Shown piece after piece: positions 54,222 to 64,000 of a stretch of DNA of 64,000 nucleotides. The DNA comes from Flavobacteriales bacterium (lineage in GTDB: Bacteria; Bacteroidota; Bacteroidia; Flavobacteriales_F; PHOS-HE28). The position numbers were made by a program, and so were the translations under genes. The notes below the pieces were generated by a model that was not told the DNA's origin, did no database searches, and was given only the letters and a program-made list of their open reading frames with translations. Where the stretch lies: the NCBI GenBank assembly GCA_016710685.1, contig JADJVC010000002.1:124001-188000 (forward strand), written 5' to 3'. How positions within the stretch are numbered: the first letter of the stretch is position 1; the number at the start of each line of letters is the position of its first letter.

Positions 54222-55507
54222 ATGAGCATAATCGCCAAGATCCAAGCCCGCGAAATCCTTGATTCCCGCGGCAATCCCACCCTTGAGGTGGACGTGTACA
54301 CCGACAGCGGTCACATGGGTCGTGCAGCTGTACCAAGCGGAGCAAGCACGGGCGCCCACGAAGCTGCTGAACTGCGCGACGGAGACAAAAAGCGCTACCT
54401 CGGCAAGGGCGTGTTAAAAGCCGTTGCGAACGTGAACGGCGCGTTGAACGACGAGCTCGTCGGCGCTTATGTGGGCGATCAGGCCATGATCGACCGGGTA
54501 ATGATCGCCCTCGACGGCACGCCCAACAAGAGCAACCTCGGCGCCAACGCCATCCTCGGTGTATCGCTCGCGGTGGCGAAAGCAGCGGCCAGCGAGGCGG
54601 GCCTTCCATTGTACCGCTACGTAGGCGGCACCAATGCGTGCACGCTTCCCGTTCCGATGATGAACATCCTAAACGGCGGCGCGCATGCGGACAATAAAGT
54701 GGACGTTCAGGAATTCATGGTGATGCCCATTGGCGCAAGCACTTTCGCTGAAGGATTGCGCATGGGCACCGAAGTCTTCCACGCGTTGAAGGGCGTGCTG
54801 AAAGCGAAAAAGCTCAGCACCAACGTGGGCGATGAGGGCGGCTTCGCGCCGGATCTCAAGAGCAACGAGGACGCGCTGAAGCTGGTGATGCAAGCCATCG
54901 AGAAGGCTGGTTACCGTCCGGGCGAGGACATCATGATCGCGCTGGATGCCGCCAGCACCGAATTCTACGATGCCAAGAAAAAGCGCTACGTGCTGGAGAG
55001 CACTGGCGACAGCCTTAGCGGCGATGACATGATCGCCATGTGGAAAGATTGGAGCAAACGCTATCCCATCCTCAGCATCGAAGACGGCATGGACGAGGAC
55101 GATTGGGCAGGCTGGAAGAAGCTCACGAACACCATCGGCGACAAGGTGCAGCTCGTAGGCGACGACCTCTTCGTAACCAACACCACGCGCCTTGCCAGAG
55201 GGATCAAAGAAGGCATCGCAAACAGCATTTTGGTGAAGGTGAAACCAGATCGAACGCTCACTGAAACCTTGGAAGCCGTGGAAATGGCGCACAAAGCGGG
55301 TTACACCGCCGTAATGAGCCACCGCAGCGGCGACAGAAGACAGCACCATCGCCGATCGGGCCGTGGCCACCAACTGCGGGATTGATCAAGACCGGAAGTG
55401 CATCACGCAGCGACAGGATCGCGAAATACAACCAGTTGCTGCGCATCGAAGAGCAGCTTGGAAGGAGCGCGCGATACCCTGGACGTAGCTTGAAGTACGT
55501 CAAGTAG
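54222..55507 (+). CDS. eno: Enolase, with multiple one-base indels
   Basis: Converts 2-phosphoglycerate to phosphoenolpyruvate. Intact from MSIIAKIQAREILDSRGNPT through the metal ligands (DAAS, SIEDGMDEDDW, GDDLFVTN). Then KVKPDRTLTE stands where enolases have KVNQIGTLTE: one A too many in AAA and one G too few, cancelling each other. After SHRSG the frame slips again; STIADRAVATNCG, TGSASRSDRIAKYNQLLRIEEQL and RYPGRSLKYVK lie in other frames, to TAG at 55505-55507. The broken frame would end at 55385. Confidence 0.95.
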
Positions 55508-55513
55508 ATCTAT

Positions 55514-55554
55514 TGATCAAACTCCATATACCGGTCCAGCAGCAATTGAAGCTC
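55514..55554. repeat. 41-bp direct repeat, left copy (3' end of a sulfatase gene)
   Basis: Identical to 58732-58772. On the minus strand it encodes the last residues of the sulfatase (LQLLLDRYMEFD), here with stop codon at 55510-55512, three bases from the eno stop. It is only a fragment; the rest of the sulfatase is not attached. Confidence 0.8.
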
Positions 55555-55651
55555 GGCCGAAACTGGCGCGAGCGTCCACGCTCGTGCCTCTTTTCGTCCC
55601 TTTGATTTCTATGCTTCATCAAACTCAAACTCTAAATGCGGGTTTGTCTCA

Positions 55652-55796
55652 CTCTCGCAAGTGCTCCAGCCGCTCCGCAACTGTGCGCTCCAGCAACGGC
55701 TGGGTCACTTGTGAGTTTTGGTTACTTCCGGTTCCATCCGCTTGCATGCCGAGCGAAGTCGAGGTAAATCTAATTCACATCAGCTAATCAGCTAAT
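55652..55796 (-). repeat. Truncated second copy of the 57221-57365 region
   Basis: About 145 bp nearly identical to 57221-57365, offset about 1570 bp. It covers the N-terminal coding part of the 56731-57307 gene (Q-PLLERTVAERLEHLRES) and the AT-rich stretch with CAGCTAATCAGCT. Two copies of CCGAGCGAAGTCGAGGTAAAT lie at 55749 and 55809. Confidence 0.75.
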
Positions 55797-55844
55797 CAGC
55801 TTGTGGACCGAGCGAAGTCGAGGTAAATTCTTCTCATCAGCTAA

Positions 55845-56734
55845 TCACCGCACCACCACTAACCGCACCGCCTGCCTGCCCCGCTCCGTGGCCACCACCG
55901 CCGTGTACACGCCGGGTGGCTGCGCGATTAGGTCTATGGTATTGCCGGTGCCTTGCCATACTCGGTGGCCGGTGGTGGTGTATACGGCTATTTCGTTTGA
56001 ACACGAGGCATTCCTTATGGTGAATGTACTGGTTGAGGGTTGGGGAAGATACTTGGGAGTACACGGCTAATACCTTCCTCCACATTGGTCGCAATTGCAA
56101 CACACTCGCAGGGTACAATTGGCAATTGATCGGCATGGTTTCCTGGAATACTTAATGAAAATGTATATCGACCGTCGGCTATTACACACGTCAAGTCTTG
56201 AAAATCATCATAATTGATATATGGTCCAAATGAACAACCCATTCCAGATTGCCAAAATGACTTAATTGAAGAAAACGAATTGCCTATCCATGGTTGCCGA
56301 ACATAGACGCGCCTCACGGTATCAGACGCATTAGTTAATATGACTGCGCTATCAACAATTGCAATGCTGCCGGCAAACCCCATATATAAATTTTCAATCG
56401 TATCCCCAACATTAACATTAATATTTCCAGTTAGGTATTCTTCCGATAAAGCAGGAATGTAGATAAAACCATTTCCCGCAGTATCTGATCCAACGTAGTA
56501 AGTTTTAATATATTCAGGTACACTCAATTATCATCTCCGTGAAATTCATCTATTAGTTGATAGTATTCCCGTTGATAATTGTGTCATAACTACTCTCATC
56601 TCCATGGTTATATCTAATGCTGTAGAATTATTCAAATCACGGATGCACCATGTTCCTGTGGAATCTGGGTAGAACTGTGCAGAAATACCGCTACTGATAC
56701 TAAAGAAGGTGATGAGTGACAGCCACTTTCTCAT
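55845..56734 (-). pseudogene. Secreted T9SS-sorted protein, multiply frameshifted (copy B)
   Basis: The start at 56734 gives MRKWLSLITFFSISSGISAQ, a signal peptide. Several breaks follow near 56560-56520, then an intact part from PEYIKTYYVGSDTAGNGFIYIP to IFPNP, and after one more break the sorting domain (STFTIRNASCSNEIAVYTTT, GNTIDLIAQPPGVYTAVVAT) to a stop at 55845. Collinear with copy C at 57408-58296. Much more AT-rich than its neighbours. Its start overlaps the stop of the preceding gene (ATGA). Function unknown. Confidence 0.6.
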
Positions 56735-57307
56735 TGCAAAATAATTTTTCTGGTCTGTTGGACACCGGCACATTCAACCACAACCAGCTAAAGGCCATGC
56801 AAGCCACTGGAATCTATAAACTGCTGCGGCCCACGCATTACCGATGACAATGCCAAATTGCCTGTAGGGCCAAATACTCGAATGGTCGCTATTCCATTCT
56901 CCGAGATGAAATTGGCCCGTACTGTGAAAAGACCCATTGGCGGGGTTGGGGTAAAGTTCCATTCCCACATCAACAGACTCGTTTTCAATTTCAGCTTCCG
57001 GTGCGCCAGCTTGCATCGCTTTCGGATGGAAGCTATTGCCGGGTGCGTCAGCAGGATGAATGAAGGCATGGAAGCGTGTACCCGGTTCTGCATGAAAACC
57101 GGGTGTAAGGCGGACTTCCTCTCCAGCACGATACTTCAGATCGAGTCCCGTAGGAACTATCGCTTCCGAAGTGATATTTTGCATAGCCTCCAAGTACCTG
57201 TCGGCTCCATATGTCCCGCTCTCTCGCAAGTGTTCCAGCCGCTCCGCAACTGTGCGCTCCAGCAACGGCTGGGTCACTTGTGAGTTTTGGTTACTTCCGG
57301 GTTCCAT
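56731..57307 (-). pseudogene. Fragment of a T9SS-sorted protein, broken
   Basis: Starts MEPGSNQNSQVTQPLLERTV without a signal peptide. The segment YRAGEEVRLTPGFHAEPGTR, then FHAFI, is the common pre-CTD module of large T9SS cargo. MELYPNPANG opens the sorting domain, a slip near 56950 moves to LFTVRANFISENGIATIRVFG, and an in-frame TAG stands in SGLHGL-stop-LVVVECAG where a Tyr is expected. It ends at 56731. Probably the remnant of the 3' end of a larger gene. Confidence 0.55.
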
Positions 57308-57407
57308 CCGCTTGCATGCCGAGCGAAGTCGAGGTAAATCTAATTCACATCAGCTAATCAGCTTTTGTGCCGAGCGAAGTCGAGGTAAATTCTTTCTCAT
57401 CAGCTAA

Positions 57408-58296
57408 TCACCGCACCACCAACCGCACCGCCTGCCTACCCCTCCGTGGCCACCACCGCCATGTACACGCCGGGTGGTTGCGCGGTAAGGTCTATGGTAT
57501 TGCCGGTGCCTTGCCATACTTCTTGGCCTGTGGAGGTGTAAACCGTTGTGCTTGGTGTTGGAATACCAATCGTGAAGATGCCGGTGGAGGGGTTGGGAAT
57601 GAATACTGGTTTCTTATCGACACATCCTTCATTCACATTAGTGGAGATTGGCCAACAAATCTCTCCAACATTATCAGGACCCGGTAGCCCATTATTTCCA
57701 AGATCATATTGAATGGCATTTCCCACCCCGCATAATACAAAACCGCCACTCCCCTCCATAACGGGACCAAAGCTAGTGCCCATTCCAGCTTGCCAGAAAA
57801 CTTGGCTTGCTCCCAGCGGATTGAATCCAGTTGGGTCTAAATATTGCCTTGTGACCGTCACTCCGGCATTCGAAAGCTGGACGACTGAATCCACTATAAA
57901 ATCTTCTAATAGGTAGCTCACATAACTCTCCCCGGACACTGCAAACAGAACATTTCGCACTGTGTCGCCTGATTCCGCAAATATATCGCCAGTCAAAAAT
58001 TCTGCCATCGAATCTGGCAGGTAAACATAGCCCCTTCCATTGGGATCGGAACGTACATAATAGTCCCGGAATTAATATGAATTGACCAGTGGCACTATTG
58101 TACTCCGATATTTTTTGTAGCCTGTTGCATTTATCGGAGCATCCGGAAATATACCCATTTGAAATGGAACATTGAACGCGAGTGGACCTCCATTGTCATC
58201 CCCCCCGCACCAGACAGCGTTCGCGCTCGGATAGAGCTGCGCATTTGAAACAAGTGATGTCATAAGCACTAATGCAGAAAGTAGAACAGCTCGCAT
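57408..58296 (-). pseudogene. Secreted T9SS-sorted protein, interrupted (copy C)
   Basis: Signal peptide MRAVLLSALVLMTSLVSNAQ, then LYPSANAVWCGGDDNGG, an in-frame TAA after IVPLVNSY (58072-58074), and continuation FRDYYVRSDPNGRGYVYLPD in the same frame. The sorting domain (FIPNPSTGIFTIGI, GNTIDLTAQPPGVYMAVVAT) is followed by a break before the last RQAVRLVVR to the stop at 57408. Paralogue of copy B. AT-rich. Confidence 0.6.
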
Positions 58297-58441
58297 TATG
58301 GATTACTGTTGGATTAGTACGAGCCCTGTATATCGTTCGGAGTCAGTCTCAAGGAGCACGGTAAATAGCCCGTGGAGTAAAGAAACATCGAGCTTCATTC
58401 GAGGACCGGTCATGCTTGATTCAAAACTTGGCGACCCCGCT

Positions 58442-58540
58442 CTCTCGCAAGTGTTCCAGCGCTCCAACTATGCGCTCCAACCAACGGCTGGGGTCTTGGT
58501 GAGTTTTGGTCTATTCCGGTTTCCATTAACTTATTATTGG
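58442..58540 (-). repeat. Third, diverged copy of the LERTVAERLEHLRES segment
   Basis: About 100 bp similar to 57221-57320 with several indels, upstream of copy C. The reading frame is broken. Together with 55652-55796 it shows that this module was duplicated at least twice. The rest of 58297-58727 has no supported gene. Confidence 0.6.
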
Positions 58541-58727
58541 TACCACTACCAGCCGGGTCGAAGCGATTTTCACCTCCGCTGCTCAATACACTGCGCATAA
58601 AAGTACGCCCTATTCCCGCGAGCGGCACAAAGCAAAAAGGTGCATAACCATCAGGGCAAGTTCCGTGTCCAGCCAAGCACTTGAACCGCTGAATAGAGAA
58701 GTGCCTTTGGTACGAATGCTGCACGTC

Positions 58728-60581
58728 CTACTGATCAAACTCCATATACCGGTCCAGCAGCAATTGAAGCTCTGCCTTACCGGTATGCAATAAGCGTTGC
58801 GCATCGGCCGTGCGGCTGCTGTCGCGCAGTTCGATCACGCGCTTGCCGTTGTCGTCGAACACCACTTCCTGCGTGCTGTCGGCAATGCCGAAGCCGTTGT
58901 TGAAGGTCCAAAAGGCTTGGTGCGGCGCAGCGTTGCTGAAAAGGTCGCGGCCCCACGGGTATTGGCTGTGCGGCAGGCCGAGTTGCGCGAGCAGGGTAAC
59001 AGGAAAGTCCGCTTGGCTGCCATAAGTGTTGTTTTGGGTTCCCCGTAATTGAGGCGACAATGCGCCACCCGTTACCAAGAAGGGGATGCGGTGCCGCGCA
59101 GCGCTGTACTGGGGCAGGTTGTGGGGTAGGCTGTGGCCATGGTCGGCCACCACGAAGATCAATGAGTTGGCATACCACGGTTGTGTTTTCGCGGAATCGA
59201 GGAAAGCACCCAAGCAGCGGTCCGTGTAGTGAACGGTGTTGCGGTAGAGCTGGCTAATGTCTCCTGTAAAACCTTCATCCACGTTGGCATCGAACGGGTC
59301 GTGGCTGGTGGAGGTCATGACGATCCGGAAGAACGGTTTTGTTGCGTTGTTCGCGTCACGCAGGTGGAAGTCGAAGAGATCTTCATCGTATGCCCCCAAC
59401 GGTGCGGTGCTTGATGGGGAATGCGGTTTCATCGTAGACCTTGTCGAAGCCCATAGCGTCCAAGTAGGAGCGCGTGTTGGCGAAGGAGATATCGCCTGCG
59501 TAGTAGTAGCGGCTGGAATAGCCGGTGCTGTCCAAGGTGCGCACCACGCTGGGCAGGCGGTCGAATTTGCCGAATTTGCGGATGATGGTGGTGGTGGGTT
59601 GCGAAGGGAAACCGCTGATGAGTGCGCACAGGCCTTGTTCCGTGCGGAAACCGGTGGAGTAGAAGTTGGTGAACAGCAGGCCATCCTTGCACGGGCGGGT
59701 GGAATTGCGGTGCCACGCCGCTGTCGCCTCCCGGAGTGGTTCGATCACGTCCGCAGTCCAGCTTTCCAGCATGATCAGCAGGATGTTTGGCCGGTTGTTC
59801 GTGGAGGATCCGCGTCGTGGGTCCGTCGGTGTGTGGATGGCCCGAAACGAATGCGCGGCGGGCCTCTTCCGTAGGCATGTAAGCGTATGGATTTGCTGGG
59901 AATTCGGCGGGTTCCACGGCAATTTCCATTAGGTTCCACAGGCCATTCATGGCGCCGAGGTTGAGCACTGGCTTAGTGGAGAACCAGGCCCAGCTTTTAT
60001 TGATCGGGTCATCCTGCGGGCCGCCACGTGCGGCCAGCACGCACAACACGGGCACAAGGACCGCAGTCGCGATGCGTGCGCCGCGTTTTCCCTTTCGGAA
60101 ATCACGGAAGTGGTCAATTTTTTCAGCAGGAAAAGGAAGAACAGACATTGCACAGCGGCTACCAAGAGCAGCATGACCATCCGGCCCAAGGCCATGGAGC
60201 CACCACCTCCGCCGGATAGCGTAGATAGCTGAGCGCTTTGCGGTCGATGCGTACGCCCCAAGCATCGAACAAGCCGATGTCCACCACGTTCACCAAGGTG
60301 CTTACCACGATGCACGCCACCAACACAACGCGCAAGGCTATACGCAGCGTTTTCGACTCCGTAAAGAGCAGTGGCACCGCGAAAAGGCTTGCCAACAGCA
60401 GCATGTAGCCCGTTGTCGCCAGGTCCATGGGCAGGCCGTGGAGGTGACTTTGCACAATTTCGCGCCAGCCAATACCGGCCAAATGCTGATGGCTGAACGC
60501 AAGGAACAAATGCCGTTGCACGGTGAACAGCGCCATGAAGAGCAACGCCACAAGCCCGAAATAACGCATATAAGACTTCAC
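58728..60581 (-). CDS. LTA-synthase-like membrane sulfatase, frameshifted
   Basis: Joined from at least four frames: N-terminal membrane helices (MKSYMRYFGLVALLFMALFT, TTGYMLLLASLFAVPLLF, VVLVACIVVSTLVNVVDIGL, MVMLLLVAAVQCLFFLFLL), then PNILLIMLESW (metal Glu), GFRTEQGLCALISGF with the probable nucleophile Thr, and VVADHGHSLP (metal Asp-His). About 610 residues in total. Such enzymes transfer phosphoglycerol or similar headgroups outside the inner membrane. Breaks lie near 60200, 59950, 59870 and 59410. The last 41 bases are duplicated at 55514. Confidence 0.82.
58732..58772. repeat. 41-bp direct repeat, right copy
   Basis: Overlaps the 3' end of the sulfatase gene; identical copy at 55514-55554. 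The two copies bound a 3.2-kb AT-richer stretch. Confidence 0.8.
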
Positions 60582-60594
60582 TTTCGACTTGGGT

Positions 60595-62971
60595 TCAGTG
60601 GACGATATGCAGGCGACCCAGTGTAAGCGTGTCGCCCGAAGCGGGTATCACGTTCAGAAAGGCAACTTGCGAGGAAATTTTGGAAACATCCACGTTCGTC
60701 TGTTTTCCCGATGCATTGAGGGAGATCAGTACACGGCCTTGGATATCAAGCACCACGACCTTATACGCACCGGCCGGGAAGGCGGGTGGAGCAAGAACGG
60801 AGACAGAACCGTTAGCCGGGTCAGGGAAATACCGCCAGCCCTCCGTCTTTACCGGTACGGCACCGATGCCCACGGGTTGGGAGCGCCATGCGATGGCATA
60901 ATCGCCTAAGTTCAAATTCGGCATGTCCAATCGTGCGTACTTGTCCGTGGCGCTGCCGATCGTGCTGATCGAAGCCGGCACCACACCCCAAGCGGTGGCG
61001 GGGTTGGGACGATAAAGCACCACAAGGCTGTCCTCGTTGAACGCCGTGCCACCGGCAGGTTGCATTAGCCCGGTATCGAAAGCGGTAATGAGCCCGTCCC
61101 TTCCGTCCACGTTGAATTTCAACCCGTGGGGTTCATCCACGGGGAGTTGGCCTTCGATACGCCACCACCGGTCGGGCGAAACCGTGTAACCCGCCAGCCC
61201 GTCCGCCGGGGTCCAGTATTCTTCAACACGAAGTGGGAAAGCCGAGGAGGTGAACGAAGAAGTAACGGTGATGTCCGAATTGACGAGCGTGATCTGGGCG
61301 TAGGACCCGATCTCGCGGTCGTCAACGGTGGTTGCCAATGCCAAGCGTTCATCGTCGTTCAAGCGGATCGCCACCGGCTCGAACGGGCAACTCACAGTTA
61401 TCACGGATGACGCTCCGCCGAGGTTTTGTATGGAACGCGCGCTATCGCCGGAAATCCCCACGCACCTCACGGAAACCGGCACGTTGTTGAACAAGGCCGC
61501 GCCGCCGCGTGTTTTTTGCCGGATGTGTACGGTGGCATCAAACGCGCCACCGCTTGGAACCACGCTGAACGAGTCCACCATGAAAGCGGCACCACCCGGC
61601 TGGAAGATCCAATCGTTGAAGAAGTCCGACATGTCCTGTCCGGTAGCAGCATTGAGCGCATCGCGCAGTTGCTCGCTGCTGATCGCACTGAAAGCATGTT
61701 CCGCAAGCACGGTCTTGAACCCGGAGCTGAACAGGCTGTCTCCGAGGTAGCCACGCAAAGTGCGTGCAACTTCCGAACCTTTGGCATACGAATGCGAGCC
61801 GTAAGTGATATCAGACGGAATCGCGTTGAGCGCAAACCAACCGCCATCGCGGATGTGCGTAGTGGCCGTTACATCATGATGGTTCTTGCGGGTCTCCGTT
61901 CTGTAAGTGTCCTCGCCGTGCAAGTCTTCCACGAAGAGGCTCGCACAGAAATCGGCGAAGCCTTCGTTGATGTACATCTCCTCCGGCCGGGCGCAGGTAA
62001 TAAGGTTTCCGAACCAGTGGTGCGAAAGTTCGTGCGCTATGAGGTCCTCATCGGCAAGCGTGCCGTCCGCCGCGAAATCAGGATAGCAGATGTTGGTGGC
62101 ATGTTCCATGGCACCTGCGGAAGTGAGCACGTAGCCCACACGATTCCAACGGTACGGCCCGAACCAGCGTTCGAACGTGTCAAAGGCCGGTTTCAGGTTG
62201 GCGAATGAAGCGCGCATGTCCGCAGTATCGCTGGGCAGTGCGGCCAGCAATACGGGGACGGTATCGCCACTTACGCTGGGGAAAAGCATCGTGGAGCATG
62301 GCGTAATTGCCAGCGGCTACGGAGGCGAGGTAGGCGGGAATGGATTCGTTTAATCGCCAATGGCTGATGGCTTCACCGCCGCCGAGGTCCTGCGTTGCGA
62401 TCAAGCGCCGTTGGCAACAACCGTGCGATCATTCGTGGTACGAACGAAGAATTCAAAAAGGACAGCGCTCAACGAAATTGTCGAAACAGGGTAACCACGA
62501 TCGCCCGTAGGAATGCGGCACGGCATCGAAGGCAACGCCGAGGTCGTACTGGTAATTGGGCAAGGTGTAGAAACCGCCGAAGCCGCTGGGGTCGGTAGGC
62601 GGATTGCCGTGGTAGAACACGGAAGCCTGCAACGTATCGGCAGGCCCGAACGCAGCTCCGAGGTCCACGAGGAGCACTTCATTTTGCTGGGTGAAGGTGC
62701 GCAGGTCACCGTTGATCACCACGGAATCCGCAGGCAGTAGCAAGTCCAAAGGAAGTTGCGATATCCCGTTCACCAATGGATGGAAACGGATGTCGGCCTG
62801 CCCGGCAATGATGCCGGACCCGGTGTTGGAAAGGTCGAGGTGCAGGGTGGTGTGCAGCAGATCGATGCTGTCGCTTCGGGTGGCGCTTCCCACTACGGAA
62901 TTCTGTGCATGGCTGGTGCTGGCTGCGAGAATTGCCGTAATGGCGATCAGGAGTTGGATCGATCTGTGCAT
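60595..62971 (-). CDS. Secreted M1 family aminopeptidase with C-terminal sorting-type domain, frameshifted
   Basis: The start at 62971 gives MHRSIQLLIAITAILAASTSHAQ, a signal peptide. The M1 N-terminal beta domain (LHTTLHLDLSN, FGGFYTLPNYQYDLGVAFD) is followed by three breaks at about 62450, 62400 and 62290. The catalytic domain has GAMEHAT (GAMEN-type) and HELSHHWFGN with the second Glu in INEGFAD. The end (WRYFPDPANGSVSV, VVVLDIQGRVLISL) looks like a T9SS sorting domain. About 790 residues. Cleaves N-terminal residues from peptides outside the cell. Confidence 0.85.
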
Positions 62972-63076
62972 GAATGGTCTCGTTGCATTTTCCGGCCACG
63001 GTGCGGCGAAGTTACCAAGCACAGGCAAGTACGGGCAGGTTGTGCGGGACATCCGCCGGATGGAAACCCGACCGGC

Positions 63077-63084
63077 TATCTTTG
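63077..63084 (+). promoter_or_regulatory. -7 promoter box TATCTTTG
   Basis: Exact TAnnTTTG match 33 bases upstream of the last gene, in the divergent spacer to the M1 peptidase. Confidence 0.55.
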
Positions 63085-63117
63085 CCGAAGCGATGGCCCT
63101 ACGGCCCGCCCAAGCGC

Positions 63118-64000
63118 ATGAAGCCAAGCCCGGAGCTATACGACCTCATTCATTCATTGACGAAATCGGAGAAGCGGTTTTTCAAGCTGCACTCCGCGTT
63201 ACAGAGCGGCGAGAAGAATTACCTGCGGTTGTTCGATGCGATACATGCGCAGTCGGGCGGTTACGATGAAGCGGCGTTGAAGAAGCAGTTCGCCAAGGAG
63301 ACCTTCATACAGCACTTGCCCTCGGAAAAGAACCACTTGTACAAGTTGATCTTAAAAGCGCTACGTTCCTATCACGCCGAATCCAGTGTGAGCGGGCAGT
63401 TGAAACAGCAGGTCAGCAACATCGAGATCCTCTATAATAAATCGCTCTATGAGGAGGCCTCGAAGGTCTTGGTGCGTGCGAAGAGGGTGGCGAAAGAGAA
63501 CGAGCGCTACTACCTGTGGTTCGAGCTTTTGACCTGGGAGAAGATGCTGCTGGAGGAGGCATACCAAAGCGGCAATTTCAGCAATGACGTGGGTGAACTG
63601 ATCGCTGAGGAAGACATCGTGCTGGGCAAGTTGCGCAACTTGGCGGCTTACCATGTGTTGTACGCCAAGATCAACTACGTGTTCCGCAGTGGTGGTTATG
63701 TGCGCACGCCGGAGGAGCATGCTATCGTGGAGGAGATCAGCGACCATCCGTTGATCAAAGGGAAGAACACGGCCTTGAGCGACCGGGCCGCGAGCATTTG
63801 CCTGTACACTCAGGGCTTCTGCTTTTGGGCGCGGCGCGATTGGGATACCAGCTATGCGAAGTTCAAGCGGGCGAAGGAGATCTTGGACAACCGCCCAGTG
63901 CTGCGCAAGGATCTGCCGAAGCGCTATGTACGCACCTGCTACTACATCGTACAATGCGAGATCGAGCTTGGGAAGTACGACAGTGCCCGGGCGAACATCA
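63118..64000 (+). CDS. Uncharacterised Bacteroidota helical-repeat protein, 3' end outside window
   Basis: Open to the end of the window, 294 codons. Starts MKPSPELYDLIHSLTKSEKR, then FFKLHSALQSGEKNYLRLFD and HLYKLILKALRSYHAESSVS, and continues with long amphipathic helices spaced like TPR units (ILYNKSLYEEASKVLVRAKR, AYHVLYAKINYVF, TCYYIVQCEIELGKYDSARA). No signal peptide. I recall this start as typical of a widespread uncharacterised Bacteroidota family; function unknown. Confidence 0.75.
   Translation, partial: MKPSPELYDLIHSLTKSEKRFFKLHSALQSGEKNYLRLFDAIHAQSGGYDEAALKKQFAKETFIQHLPSEKNHLYKLILKALRSYHAESSVSGQLKQQVSNIEILYNKSLYEEASKVLVRAKRVAKENERYYLWFELLTWEKMLLEEAYQSGNFSNDVGELIAEEDIVLGKLRNLAAYHVLYAKINYVFRSGGYVRTPEEHAIVEEISDHPLIKGKNTALSDRAASICLYTQGFCFWARRDWDTSYAKFKRAKEILDNRPVLRKDLPKRYVRTCYYIVQCEIELGKYDSARANI

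Noticed and set aside
55514..58772. Complete integrative element
   Set aside because: The direct repeats fit attachment-like sites, but no integrase, recombinase or replication gene lies between them.

Overview
The window looks like a chromosome segment of an uncultured, fairly GC-rich Bacteroidota, most likely of the Flavobacteriales. The support is: several secreted proteins with C-terminal type IX secretion (T9SS) sorting domains; repeated matches to the Bacteroidota -7 promoter box TAnnTTTG; start codons preceded by A-rich leaders instead of Shine-Dalgarno sites; a DUF4290-murA pair; a str-S10-spc-alpha ribosomal superoperon without tuf; and rplQ followed by carA and eno. No plasmid, prophage, CRISPR array or complete insertion sequence was seen.

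Layout. 1-10 kb: end of a secreted glycoside-hydrolase-like gene, a PorG-like outer-membrane protein, a damaged TrmH-type methyltransferase, mutS, tRNA-Gly and tRNA-Leu, a GluQ-type synthetase, a Fic protein and a lipoprotein. 10-20.8 kb: degenerate repeats, adenine deaminase, a MITE-like palindrome, kelch-like secreted proteins, a LOG protein, an SDR enzyme, an acyl-CoA desaturase and grpE-dnaJ. 20.8-34 kb: two tandem M43 metalloproteases, a TlpA-like thioredoxin, murA with DUF4290, a T9SS-sorted protein, pcrA, a glycosidase-like lipoprotein and a second Fic protein. 34.2-52.8 kb: one long same-strand ribosomal superoperon from rpsL to rplQ, including fusA, secY, map, infA and rpoA. 52.9-64 kb: carA, eno, a decayed AT-richer islet of duplicated T9SS proteins flanked by 41-bp direct repeats, an LTA-synthase-like sulfatase, an M1 aminopeptidase and the start of an uncharacterised Bacteroidota protein.

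The superoperon supplies most ribosomal proteins, the translocon, methionine removal, initiation factor 1 and RNA polymerase alpha. Most of its looser spacers carry a short hairpin ending 8-15 nt before the next start codon. The stems differ in sequence but share geometry, and this is the most interesting unexplained pattern here.

Many reading frames are broken by single-base indels, including essential genes (rpsD, rpoA, eno, murA, carA). In eno two opposite indels nearly cancel. This points to residual long-read consensus errors, so most broken frames are annotated here as one gene. The decayed islet and the methyltransferase, which appears to lack about 28 internal residues, may be truly damaged.
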